DNA from: Kineosporia babensis
Lineage (GTDB): Bacteria; Actinomycetota; Actinomycetes; Actinomycetales; Kineosporiaceae
Reading direction: 5' to 3'
Assembly: GCF_021129305.1 (NCBI RefSeq)
Contig: NZ_JAJOMB010000032.1
Coordinates: 1 to 64,000, forward strand
Length of the DNA stretch: 64,000 bases
The notes below the pieces were generated by a model, which saw only the letters and a list, made by a program, of their open reading frames with translations, searched no databases and had not been told where the DNA came from. The position numbers and the translations under genes were made by a program. Shown here piece after piece: positions 8,269 to 17,875 of the stretch (the first letter of the stretch is position 1; each line of letters opens with the position of its first letter).

Positions 8269-8300
8269 CTCGTCCCGGGAGCGTTGCATCCCGGGACGAG
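8269..8300. terminator. 12-bp hairpin, copy 2 of the repeated stem-loop
   Basis: CTCGTCCCGGGA (8269-8280), loop GCGTTGCA, then TCCCGGGACGAG (8289-8300). It shares TCCCGGGAGCGTTGC and the flanking CACGCCGC and TGCGG with the hairpin at 5428-5456, and like it lies 12-15 bp after a stop codon. Confidence 0.65.
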
Positions 8301-8303
8301 ACT

Positions 8304-8462
8304 TTGCGGCTGCCGACGACGCCGAACTATTCCCCCGACGACCCCGAGATCCAGGATCTGATCGCAGGCCTGGGGAACGACGAGGATGACCGTGAAGTCA
8401 CGGCTCGTGACATCAACATCATGACCGCGCTGCGGATGGCTGACGCCTTCACCTCCTTGTAG
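8304..8462 (+). other. Short reading frame, possible C-terminal remnant
   Basis: An open frame from TTG 8304 to TAG 8462 encodes 52 residues, acidic and helical (DDPEIQDLIAGLGNDEDD, then REVTARDINIMTALRMADAF). It may be the tail of the truncated helicase locus or an independent small protein. No family is recognised and no clear ribosome site is seen. Confidence 0.25.
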
Positions 8463-8532
8463 AGGGGGCGTCCTCGGTCACACGTTGTCGCTTGCCCAGA
8501 CGGCGACGCCCCCGCCGCCTTACGCTCTGCTC

Positions 8533-11500
8533 ATGCCAGACCACGCACTAACCGAGTCGCCCGGCAGCACGGTAAAGATCGACCTCGCCGCGCAGCCTGT
8601 GCTCAGTTATGCGATGGCCAACAGCGATATTCCCGTGGTCGCTCAGGTGGGCCTGGCCAGCACGGCCAGTCGCCCGGGAGCGGTGCTGCGGATCCTGATC
8701 CAGGACGAGCGGGGTCAGGTGACCAGGCCGTTCGAGCAGGTCGTGGATCTGGTGGCGAACCGCAGGGTCAGGATCGACGACCCGAAGGTGCGGCTCGACC
8801 CGGCGGTCATGCTGCAGATCGACGAGCAGCGACCGGGTCTGCTGACCGCCGAGGTGGAGTGGCATGGTCAGGTGCTGGCCAGCCACGCTGAGCCGATCCG
8901 ATTGCTGGCGGCCCGGCAGTGGCTCAGGCACGAGGCCATCCAGTTTCTCAGTCTGGAGATTCTGGCCGCGTTCGTGATGCCGAACGATCCGGCGGTGAGC
9001 AGACTGCTCAACGAGGTCACCGAGTGGCTGCAAGAGCGAACTGGTGACGCGTCGCTGTACGGCTACCAAGCTGACGCTCGACGGGTGGACCTCACGGTCC
9101 AGGCCGTTTTCGAAGCGATGCAGGCTCGCCGGATCAGCTACGGCGAACCGCCCGCAAGTTGGTCCGAGTCTGGCATGGGTCAGAAAGTTCGTACGCCGCA
9201 CGAGGTGCTGGAGGGAAGGATCGGGACCTGCCTCGACACGACCGTGGTGATGGCCGCAGTTCTGGAGCAGGCTGGCATCCATCCGCTGCTGTGGGTCGTC
9301 GAGGGGCACGCCTTCCTCGGGTACTGGCGGCATGAGCGGATTCTCGACGAGATCACCCAGACCGGCGCCGGGGACCTGGTGAACCGGATCGACCTGGACG
9401 AGATCCGGTTGGTCGAGACCACCGCCCTGACCAAGCCCTTCGACCCGGGGCTGTACGAGCGGAGCACCCGCAGCCCGGTCCAGAGCCATCTGTCCGGGGA
9501 TCTGAGTAACGTGCTGGGAGTAACCGACGTTCTGAGTGCGCGCCTGCGCAAGATCGTTCCCCTCCCGGCCTCGACGCGTGGTGAGGACGGCCAGGCCCAG
9601 GTTGTTGTCTACGAGCCCAGGCAGCACTCCACCGCCCCGGCACCGCGGGCCGAGCCCCGGCGGGCGCGTGCGCACACCCGTTCGGTGAAACCGGTGCCGC
9701 CGCGTGTGCAGGTCTGGAAGAACTCGCTCCTGGACCTGAGCACCCGAAACCGCCTGATCGACCTCAAGGCTGAGCATGGCGTCGGTCTGAATGTGCCGAC
9801 CGGTCATCTGGGGCTTGTCGAAGATGCCCTTCACGAGGGCGGGGCCCTGCACCTGCTGCCCGGCGACCGGATCGACCAGGTGCACCTGGCGCGCGGTGGA
9901 CGGCTGCCGGAGGACCATGTCGCCCGGATCTTCGCGAGCAACCACCAGCTCTACACCACGCTTACCCACGGTCAATACATCACGCGACTGCGCTCTTTGG
10001 CGCAGAAGGCCCGCGTCATCGTCGAGGAGACGGGAGCCAACAACCTCTACCTGGTGCTCGGTACCCTGGTCTGGAAGCACGATGGCAAGGACTTGCGTTC
10101 GCCGTTGATCCTGGTGCCGGTTCGGCTGATCCGCCGAGCTGGCGACTACCACCTCGAGATCGACGAAACTGGAACCAGCACGCCGAATTTCTGTCTGCTG
10201 GAGAAGCTCTACCAGGTACACGGGCTCAGGGTTCCTGGCCTCGCTGAGCCGGTTCTCGATGGCGCGGGGATCGATCTGGATGCGGCGGTCCGGGCGATGC
10301 GGGTGGCGCTGTCGGAACACGGTCTACCCTTTCGGGTCGATGCCGCGAGGGCCGATCTGGCGATCCTGCACTTCGCGAAATTCCGGATGTGGAAGGACCT
10401 GGACGAGAACTGGGAGCAGCTCTCGGTGAATCCGCTGGTCCATCATCTGATCCACAGCCCGGCACAGCCCTTCCGGGACAGCGTGGAACCCCCGAAGAAC
10501 TCAATCGACCTGGACGAGCTGGATGCCGGTTGCCCGCTACCGGGCGATGCCTCGCAGCTCGGCGCCGTGGCCGATGCTGTGGACGGCCGCACCTTCGTGC
10601 TGGAAGGCCCTCCGGGAACTGGTAAGTCCCAGACGATCACGAACATGCTGACCCGGGCGGTCGTCGAAGGACGTCGCGTGCTCTTCGTCGCCGAGAAGCG
10701 TGCTGCCCTGGACGTGGTCCGGCGGCGGCTGGACGAGGTCGGGATGGGCCCGTTCTGCCTGGACCTGCACGACAAGGGCAGCAAGCCGGTTCAGGTCCGG
10801 GCCCAGATCAACGAGTCCCTGAACCATCACGTGGTCGTTGACGACCAGGACCTGCGGGCCGCTCAGCAGGATCTGCGCTCCTCACGCCGGGTTCTGTCCC
10901 GGTATGCCCGCGGGCTGCACGAGACGAATTCCCTTGGCTATTCCTTCTATTCGTCGCACACCGAGCTTGTTGCCCTGGGCGAGGGGCCGGTGCTGCCGGT
11001 GCCCCGCGATTTCCTGCACGCGCCGGAGGCGCCGGCGAAGGTGGAGGCGGTCCGCGATCTGCTGCGCGTGCTGCCTGACAAGGCTGATGTCACGATTCCG
11101 GAACGGCAGCATCCGTGGGGCTTCGTGCTGCTGGACGATCCAGCCGATCTCGATGTCGAGCGGGTCCGTCAGGCTGCCCTGGCCGTGGACGAGAGCCTTG
11201 GCCATCTCACTGATAGTGGCTATCTCACCGATGTTCTCGCTGCGGTGTGTTCCGTGGCGGAGCTGTCCGACCTGAGTGCCGTCATCAGGGCGTCAGGTGT
11301 GGGTCTTCGAATCATGGACGAGTCGCGCGGCCAACGATGGACGGATGCCTGCGCGTGGTGGATGGCTGAACTCGACTCGTTCCTTGCCGCCGGCCATCCG
11401 GCGCTGACGCTCGTTACTCCGGCAGCGCTCGACCTGAACTTGGCCGAGATCCACGCACATGCCGTGGAGGCGGGAGAATCCAGTGTCATCGGTCGGTCTC

Positions 11501-13071
11501 GACGACTGCGCGAAGTCGGGTCCCGGCTCGACCCCGTGCTGCGACCCGGTTGCGAGATCGCCGTTAAGGACGTCCTCGACCTGACCAGCGCTCTGCTGCG
11601 GCTTCAGACCGAGGTTCAGGGCTTGGCGCAGCAAGCTCGCAGCATTCCCGGAATCCAGGTACCGGGGGACTGGAACCCGTTCACCGAAGGTTCCCAGGAC
11701 CTCGTCCATCGTCAGATCGACTGGCTGCGGGACTTGGGCCGGGCCGTCGACCCGAACGTAGGTTCCGCCAGCCACCGGGTTTTCGTGGACCGCTTACGGA
11801 ACATCCTGCAGGCGGGCGAGTCGGTCGACGCGGCAGTGGTGGAAGCGATCGACCAGACTGCATACACGCTTCAGGCGCTCTCCTGGGAATGCGGCTCAAC
11901 TGAACAGATTCTCGAGTGGTGGAGCGGTGACGAAGGACTTCTGGCCGGATGGCGGGATACCAGAGCCGGGCGGGCGCTGTTCGATCCGGCCCTGCACAGC
12001 CTGCGTCGGTGGGTAGCCTTCCGGCAGGCACTGGTGCCACTGCGGAGCCTTCGGCTCGGGGAGACCTACGACGAACTGCTCACCGGGGTGGTCCTCGCTG
12101 ACGACGCGGCAGCGGCTTTCGAACGAGGGCTTGCTAGTAGCTCGCGAACTGAGCGCAGTGAGTCCAATCGACTGGACATCTTCGACCCGAAGGCGCACAA
12201 CCGTGCCGTGGAACGGTTCTCCGTGGCGTCCTCCACAGTCCGTCGGCACCTGAGAACTTCTCTGCCCGCACAAGTGCTGGCCCGCCGGTCGTTCGATGCC
12301 GATACGGCCACTGGGGACGCGGGGGAACTGCGCAAGGAGGTCCGGCGTCAGCGTGGTGGCGTGGGGGTTCGTGCGCTGCTGTCGAAGTACGGCGAGCTGA
12401 TCACCGAGATCATGCCCTGTGTCCTGGTCAGCCCGGACTCGCTGGCCCGGTTCTTCGAGAGCAGCGGCCAGATGTTCGATCTGGTGGTCTTCGACGAGGC
12501 CTCGCAGATCCGGGTGGCCGATGCGATCGGGGCGATGGGCCGCAGCAAGTCCGTCGTGGTGGTGGGCGACAGCAAACAGATGCCGCCCACCACATTTGCC
12601 CAGAGATCCTTCGGAGACGAGGATGACGACGAGGTGGTGGCCGCCGAGGCGGCCGCACCGGTCGACGAGGAAAGCATCCTCACCGAGTGCGTCGAGGCGA
12701 GAGTGCCGCAGAAGTGGCTCTCCTGGCACTACCGGAGCACCGACGAGTCACTGATCGCCTTCAGCAACCTTAAGTACTACGAGGGGCGACTGTCCTCGTT
12801 CCCCACACCGAACACGGCCGGACCGGACTCCGGGATCAGTCTGATCCCCGTGGACGGCGAGTACCTGCGTTCGGCGGCGGGCAAGCTGAAGCGCACGAAC
12901 CCTCAGGAAGCCATGGCCGTGGTCGCCGAGATCCGGCGACGGTTCGAGGACTCCGAGACACCACCGTCCATTGGTGTGGTGACCTTCAACGCCCAGCAAC
13001 GCACACACATCGAGGACCTGATCCGCGACAGCGGACACGAGCCGATGATCGAGGCACTCGATACCCGGTGA
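8533..13071 (+). pseudogene. DUF4011-type superfamily I helicase-nuclease, N-terminal part ending at an in-frame TGA
   Basis: ATG 8533 is preferred over upstream in-frame starts because the conserved N-terminal domain begins after it. There are 1,512 codons before TGA 13069-13071, and the same frame continues with family sequence to 14430. Order: an N-terminal immunoglobulin-like and transglutaminase-like part (GTCLDTTVVMAAVLEQAG with Cys233; EGHAF with His259), the DUF4011 region from about 394 (WKNSLLDLSTRNRLIDLK), Walker A GPPGTGKS at 692-699, a long helical insert, and Walker B LVVFDEAS with Asp1321-Glu1322. It then has QMPPTTF and the WHYRS box of UPF1-like helicases. Large DUF4011-helicase-nuclease proteins have been proposed as antiphage factors (Hhe-type). 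The family link is by recognition, not search. Loss of the last helicase motifs at the TGA would abolish activity. Confidence 0.8.
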
Positions 13072-14430
13072 CCGGAAGGACTGTTCGTCAAGAACCTGGA
13101 GAACGTCCAGGGCGACGAGCGGGATGTCATCCTGTTCTCCACCGGATTCAGCACGAACGAGAAGGGGGTGCTGCCCCGTAACTTCGGCCCACTGGTGTGG
13201 TTCGGTGGCGAACGTCGCTGGAACGTGGCCATCACCCGGGCCCGTCGGCAGGTTCTCGTCTTCAGTTCGTTCGCTCCCAGCAAGCTGAAGGTCGAGGCCA
13301 CGTCCGCGAAGGGAATCCAGGATCTGCGGGCCTATCTCGACATCGCGGCCGGAGACAGCGAGGTGCTCGCCAGCACCGTGGCCTTGGCAGCCGCACCTGA
13401 CAAGCACCGTGAACAGCTGGCCCGAGCGCTGCGGGAGCGGGGCCTGGTGGTGCAGGAGGTCTTCGGCCTTTCGGACTTCCGGGTCGAGCTGGCCCTGGCG
13501 GCGCCGGAGCGTCCCGGGCACTTCGTCGTTGCCGTACTTCTGGACGGTGAGGAGTGGCGCCGGCGGGCAACGGTCAGCGACCGGGACGGGCTGCCGGTCC
13601 AGGTACTGTCGAAGATGCTGGGCTGGCCGGCCGTGGAGCGGGTTTGGCTGCCCGAGTGGCTGGTCGAACCGGAGAACGTTCTCGACCGGCTCGAGGCGGT
13701 CACTCGCGAGGCGGCCCGTGCCCTTCCGGCACCTGTCCACGCAACCCCAGCGCCCTCGTCCTTCATTGGTACCCCCACGAAAACGAACGCCGACTTGCTG
13801 ATCGCCGGGCCGGCGGTGACACCGGCCAAGGCTCCGACGGCCACGCTTCTGCGCCGGATCATCCCGTCCGACCGTGTAATTCCGGGGCAGGAGATCTATT
13901 CGCCCTGGGAGCCCAGGGTGGTCGGAGAACGGAAGGTACTCGACCGGCTCCCGACCGCGCTGCCGGTGGTGCTCGAGTTGATCGAGGAGATCGTCGAGAC
14001 TGAGGGGCCGATCCATCAGGAACGTCTGGCCAAGCTCATCGCTGCGGCCTTCGGCATCAGCCGGCTCATGGGCGGGCGGGCGGAGAAGATCTATGCCGCT
14101 CTGCCGTCCTCGTATTTTCAGGAACCGGGCGAGCCGTTCCTGTGGCCCTCGAAGCTGTCACCGGCGACGTGGACCGGATTCCAGCGCCAGAAGAGCGTCA
14201 AGCCAAGGCCGCTGGAGCAGATCAGTCATCGGGAGATCGGTAACGCGATGGTCGGGATTGCCCGGTTCACGGCTGGGCTTCCCCGGGATCAGCTGCTGCG
14301 GGAGACGCTCGGGGTGTTCGGAGCCCGGCAGATGACCGAGCGGACGGAGAAGCGCTTGCTGGAGTCGCTGGAGGCGTGCCTGCGGCGCGAGCTTCTGATC
14401 GAGCAGCATGGGCTGGTCCTCGTCGATTGA
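13072..14430 (+). pseudogene. C-terminal part of the DUF4011 helicase: last helicase motifs, nuclease-like domain, DUF3320
   Basis: This is in the same frame as the preceding part, separated only by the TGA codon. It opens with FVKNLENVQGDERDVILFS and GGERRWNVAITRARRQVLVF, helicase motifs V and VI. A REase_MTES_1575/Vsr-like module follows (QLARALRERGLVVQEVFGLS, then FRVELALAAPERPG), then a DUF3320 end (LMGGRAEKIYAALPSSYFQ). The usual Asp of the nuclease SxFRIDLAV box appears as Glu (FRVELAL). A separate start could lie at GTG 13168, but it would lose motif V, so an independent protein is unlikely. The stop codon TGA at 14428-14430 is half host, half insertion sequence (GA is the first dinucleotide of the IS). 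Confidence 0.75.
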
Positions 14431-14480
14431 GGTTCCCCCGAAACGGTGGACAGGGGGTTAAGCAGCGTTGGCTGTGCCTG

Positions 14481-15443
14481 TCAGGCTGGCTCAAAGCGGA
14501 TGGGGCTGAGCCCTCCTGCTCCTGAGTGACGACGTTCATGATTGAACCATCTGATCCATTTGTCAACTCCAGCAACGAGTTCCGCCTTCGTGGCGAAGGT
14601 CCGACGGTAGTAGTACTCGTGCTTGAACGTGGACCAGAACGACCCCGCGGCAGCGTTATCCCAGCAGATCCCGGTCTCACCCATCGACCGGAGCAGGTCG
14701 TGCCGGCCGCAGGCGGCCGCGGTCACGGCGCCGGTGAACTCCCCGCCTCGGTCCGAATGCAGGATGGTCTTGGCCACGTTCTGGCCTTCGCGGGTGCGGG
14801 TGGCAACGGCGGCGTCGATGGCGCGGGCGACCATGGGCGCGTCGAAGTGGTCGTCGATGGCGTAGCCCTGGACGCGGCGGGAGTGCCCGTCCCGGATCGC
14901 GCACAGGAACATGTTGCCCTCGCCGCAGGGCAGGTAGGTGATGTCGGTGAACCACGCGGCGTTCAGGTGGCCCTGGTCGAACTGCCGGCCGACCAGGTCG
15001 GGCGGGAACGACGCGTCCGGGTCCTGCACGGTGGTGCGGACTTTGAACGTTCGAGGGCTGATGCCCTCGATCCCGATCTCGGCCATGATCGCCGCGACGG
15101 TCTTGGCGTTCACAACCTCACCGCGATCGCGCAACTTGTCGGTGATCCGTGGGGATCCGTAGGTCCCGTCGGACTCGGCATGAATGTCGAGGATCTTCAC
15201 CGTGAGATCGGCTCGTCGCTGTTGCCTTTGGGTCGGCTCGGATGCGTCACGGCGCTTGCGCCACTCGTAGAAGCCCGATGTGGACACCTTCAGCAATCGG
15301 GCCATGCGCAGCACGGAGAAGCTCTCTGACCGCTGCTGGTCATGCTCGTGTTGAGCTGGCGTGGCGTCGTGCAGGTTTGTCTGCGGGCTGGTGATCTGGG
15401 CAGTTTGTTCGGGTTCTTGCTCGGGGCAGGCGTACTTCGCCAT
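14481..15443 (-). CDS. IS3-family transposase OrfB, catalytic Glu replaced
   Basis: 320 residues. The N-terminal part carries the HTH_21-type linker (SGFYEWRKRRDASEP, TYGSPRITDKLRDRG), the C-terminal part the rve/DDE core. Catalytic Asp residues are visible in WFTDITYLP and ILHSDRGGEF. At the third position the usual N-A-x-A-E-S reads DNAAAGSFWSTFKHEY, with codon GGG at 14645-14643, so the essential Glu is Gly. The related copy at 26.3 kb keeps AAAESFW. The start ATG shares one base with the orfA stop (TGATG), so translation is coupled. With Gly at this position the element is probably unable to move by itself. Confidence 0.85.
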   Translation of the reverse strand: MAKYACPEQEPEQTAQITSPQTNLHDATPAQHEHDQQRSESFSVLRMARLLKVSTSGFYEWRKRRDASEPTQRQQRRADLTVKILDIHAESDGTYGSPRITDKLRDRGEVVNAKTVAAIMAEIGIEGISPRTFKVRTTVQDPDASFPPDLVGRQFDQGHLNAAWFTDITYLPCGEGNMFLCAIRDGHSRRVQGYAIDDHFDAPMVARAIDAAVATRTREGQNVAKTILHSDRGGEFTGAVTAAACGRHDLLRSMGETGICWDNAAAGSFWSTFKHEYYYRRTFATKAELVAGVDKWIRWFNHERRHSGAGGLSPIRFEPA

Positions 15444-15763
15444 CAGTTCGAACCGCGTGGATTCGTCTTCGACACAAAGTACGCCGAAGCTTTTGCCAGG
15501 AACTGATTGTCCTTCTCCAGCTCAGAGACCCGGCTACGTAGCCGCAGCAACTCGGCCCTCTCGGCGGCGTCCAGGGGCGCTTCCCCGACCGCCTCGGCGG
15601 CGGTGACCCGGCGGCGTTCGTCCTTGACCCAGACGCTCAGCATGCCTGGGTCGATCCCGAGTTCCCGAGCGACCTCGGCGATCGTCCGTCCGGAGTCGAT
15701 CACGCGGTGGGCAGCCTCGATCTTGTACTCGGTCGTGTACGACCGGCGCTTACGAGGAGGCAT
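15443..15763 (-). CDS. IS3-family transposase OrfA (HTH_Tnp_1)
   Basis: 106 residues beginning MPPRKRRSYTTEYKIEAAHR. A helix-turn-helix (SGRTIAEVARELGIDPGMLS) binds the IS ends, and a leucine-zipper-like segment (AELLRLRSRVSELEKDNQFL) provides multimerisation with OrfB, as in IS3 family members. Its length is normal. It ends in the overlap with orfB. Confidence 0.85.
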   Translation of the reverse strand: MPPRKRRSYTTEYKIEAAHRVIDSGRTIAEVARELGIDPGMLSVWVKDERRRVTAAEAVGEAPLDAAERAELLRLRSRVSELEKDNQFLAKASAYFVSKTNPRGSN

Positions 15764-15890
15764 ACGGACATCCTTCCAGCAGGATCGGCGATCCTGCTAA
15801 ATCGGTGTCCACTCTCTCGGGGGAACCTCAGCTATCCACCGTCCGAGATGCGCGCGTGGTCACTGGGAGCATGTGCATCTGGTGGCTCGT

Positions 15891-15933
15891 GCAACCTCAC
15901 GACGAACGGCTCGTGGGTTCGTCGTGAGGTTGC
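15891..15933. terminator. Perfect 17-bp inverted repeat between IS and MFS gene
   Basis: GCAACCTCACGACGAAC (15891-15907), 9-nt loop, and its exact complement at 15917-15933. It lies between the IS/helicase side and the 3' end of the minus-strand MFS gene, the right place for a bidirectional terminator. The rest of 15830-15986 holds no gene. Confidence 0.7.
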
Positions 15934-15986
15934 GGCTCGCTGATAGGCGGCTCTGGCTAACAGCGAGATTGGTTCGTGGGTGAAGC

Positions 15987-17453
15987 CTAGTGAGCGGCGA
16001 CGGTTTCGGATGGTGCTGTGTTGGGGCGCCGTACGAAGAGGGTGAAGGCCAGGACGACGAGCGCGGCGATGCCTCCTACAGCGAAGGCGGCCTGGGTGCC
16101 CTCGACTGTGTTCTGGACCGTGCTGGCAGTGGCGTCAGCGGTGTGTGCGGAGGATCCGATGGTCAGCATGGTGATGAACAGGGCGGTGCCGGCCGCGCCG
16201 CCGAGTTGCTGGATGGTGCTGGCGGCGGCGCTGGCGTGGGAGTACAGCTGGGGGCGCACGGAACTGAGGGCGGTGGTGAACAGCGGGGAGATCAGCAGGC
16301 TCAGGGCGAGGCTCATGAGCACGTACATGGCGATGGCCGTGGCGGGTGCGCTGTCGGCGTTCAGGGTGGACATCGACCACAGGGCGGCTGAGAGCAGGAC
16401 GCCGCCGGGGATGACGAGCGGGCGTGGGCCGTGGCGGTCGTACAGGCGCCCGATGAACGGTGCGGCCAGGACCTGGATCGCGCCGCCGGGGATCATCAGC
16501 AGGCCGGTGGTGAACGGGGTGAGCCCGGTGACCTGCTGCAGGTACAGGGGCAGCATGATCAGGACGCCGAACATGATGGAGAAGGCGGCCAGGGTGGCCA
16601 GGACCGAGATGGTGAACGGCGCGTAGGTGAAGATCCGCAGGTCCAGCAGGGCTCGGTCGGTGCGGGCCAGCAGGATCTGCCGCCAGGCGAAGGCGGCCAG
16701 GGCGAGCAGACCGATGACGAGCGGGATGCTGACCGGCACGGGGGCGTGACCGCTGGCGGACTCCCCGATCAGGGCCAGCCCGAAGATCAGCCCTCCGAAG
16801 GCCAGGGCGGACAGCACCACCGACAGCAGGTCCAGGTGCACGCGCCGGGGGGTGTTCAGGTCACGGACCCAGATCGTGCCCAGGGCGACGCAGATGAGCG
16901 CGATCGGCAGCATGACGATGAAGATCCACCTCCAGCCGAGCGCGGACAGCAGCAGCCCGGCCGAGACCGGCCCGACCACCGGCGCGACGGCCAGGACGAT
17001 CGCGAGCCGGGCCATGACCCGGCCGCGCTGATGAGCGGGGACCACGTGCATGACGGTGTTGAGCAGCAGCGGCATCAGCACCGCGGCCCCAAGGGCCTGC
17101 ACGACCCGGCCGACCAGCAGGAGCGCGAAGCCCGGTGCCAGCGCGGCCAGGAGCGTGCCGAGGGTGAACAGGCCAGTCGCGGCGAGGAAGACCGAGCGGG
17201 CGTGGAAGCGCTGCAGGAGGAACCCGGAGGCCGGGATGACGACGGCCATGGTGAGCATGTAGCCGGTGGTCAGCCACTGCCCATTGGCGGCGGAGACGTT
17301 CAGGTCGGCCATCAGCTGGGGCAGGGCCAGCCCCATGACGGTCTCGTTCAGGATGCCGACGAAGGCGGCCACCATCAGCACGCTCAGGGCCGGGCCGGTA
17401 CGAGGCGCCGGCTCGGCCGCGACCTCGGTACGGGCAGGGGCAGGGGTAGTCAT
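15987..17453 (-). CDS. DHA2-family MFS multidrug exporter
   Basis: 489 residues if started at ATG 17453 (MTTPAPARTEV); an in-frame start at 17501 adds 16 residues with no membrane character. About 14 membrane segments are visible. The first helix carries FVGILNETVMGLALPQLMAD, the family motif for drug:proton antiporters. Next come QWLTTGYMLTMAVVIPASGF and a VGPVSAGLLLSALGWRW motif C. It probably exports an organic compound at the expense of the proton gradient. The divergent TetR gene and the palindrome at 17706-17728 indicate repression by that TetR. Confidence 0.88.
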   Translation of the reverse strand: MTTPAPARTEVAAEPAPRTGPALSVLMVAAFVGILNETVMGLALPQLMADLNVSAANGQWLTTGYMLTMAVVIPASGFLLQRFHARSVFLAATGLFTLGTLLAALAPGFALLLVGRVVQALGAAVLMPLLLNTVMHVVPAHQRGRVMARLAIVLAVAPVVGPVSAGLLLSALGWRWIFIVMLPIALICVALGTIWVRDLNTPRRVHLDLLSVVLSALAFGGLIFGLALIGESASGHAPVPVSIPLVIGLLALAAFAWRQILLARTDRALLDLRIFTYAPFTISVLATLAAFSIMFGVLIMLPLYLQQVTGLTPFTTGLLMIPGGAIQVLAAPFIGRLYDRHGPRPLVIPGGVLLSAALWSMSTLNADSAPATAIAMYVLMSLALSLLISPLFTTALSSVRPQLYSHASAAASTIQQLGGAAGTALFITMLTIGSSAHTADATASTVQNTVEGTQAAFAVGGIAALVVLAFTLFVRRPNTAPSETVAAH

Positions 17454-17705
17454 GACGTTTCGAGTGCTTTCTCTGGGCTCGTGCGGGTGAGTGCGCCTCA
17501 TGGGGCCTCGAGACGCTCGACGCCGGACATCCGACGCCGACGCCGACGCATGCGCTATCGCGTCGTTCGACCGTGCCTCCGTGCCGTGGACCGCTCGCTC
17601 GGGATGCTCTCGGCCTGAACCGAAGGAACAGGGCTGAAAGCCCCTGAGCCACAGGCCGTGAGGCTCTTGCGGACCACGTAGTCAGGATTCCGGTCTCCCA
17701 TCACA

Positions 17706-17728
17706 TTAAACGAATCGGATTCGTTTAA
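17706..17728. promoter_or_regulatory. TetR-type operator, copy 1
   Basis: Perfect palindrome: TTAAACGAAT, centre CGG, ATTCGTTTAA. It lies in the 422-bp gap between the MFS gene and the divergent TetR gene. The same arms occur at 19715-19737 upstream of the nitroreductase. It is AT-rich against a high-GC background, typical of a repressor site over a promoter. Confidence 0.8.
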
Positions 17729-17875
17729 CGAGTGCGGGGCGTCTTGCTCGGCCGGTCCACGCACGGGGTGTGACGCACGTCGCCCGCCGCCGGGTCTTTC
17801 GCTGGTGGTTTGCCGGTGATTGTTGCGGCCCTGGTCGGTGGTCCGGTGCGGTGGTGTGCCAGCATGGGCAGGGCC

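Larger units (their letters stand above)
14429..15829. mobile_element. IS3-family insertion sequence, about 1.4 kb
   Basis: Imperfect 24-bp inverted repeats bound the element: GAGGTTCCCCCGA at 14429 and its complement ending at 15829, with 21 of 24 positions matching. Inside are two overlapping minus-strand genes, orfA (HTH) and orfB (DDE integrase), in the usual IS3 order. No clear target duplication is seen (ATT before, AGC after). The left end lies against the helicase stop codon. A related, degraded copy lies at 25828-26529. Confidence 0.85.

Noticed and set aside
8548-10320. A 590-codon minus-strand frame inside the helicase gene
   Set aside because: The opposite strand carries conserved DUF4011 sequence; the minus frame has no motifs and typical antisense composition.
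13069-13071. TGA as selenocysteine codon in the helicase
   Set aside because: The position is not a redox Cys in this family and no SECIS-like hairpin directly after the codon was apparent.
13168-14430. Independent gene starting at GTG 13168
   Set aside because: It would begin in the middle of conserved helicase sequence after motif V and has no good ribosome site; it is the 3' part of the split helicase.
14426-15832. Target-site duplication around the IS element
   Set aside because: Flanks ATT and AGC do not match, so no duplication can be claimed.
16431-17618. A 395-codon plus-strand frame rich in Gly, Gln and Asp
   Set aside because: Antisense shadow of the MFS exporter; low-complexity composition without any domain.
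17555-17701. 48-codon leader frame just after the operator at 17.7 kb
   Set aside because: No ribosome site and no coding-like pattern; could be a leader peptide but cannot be supported.
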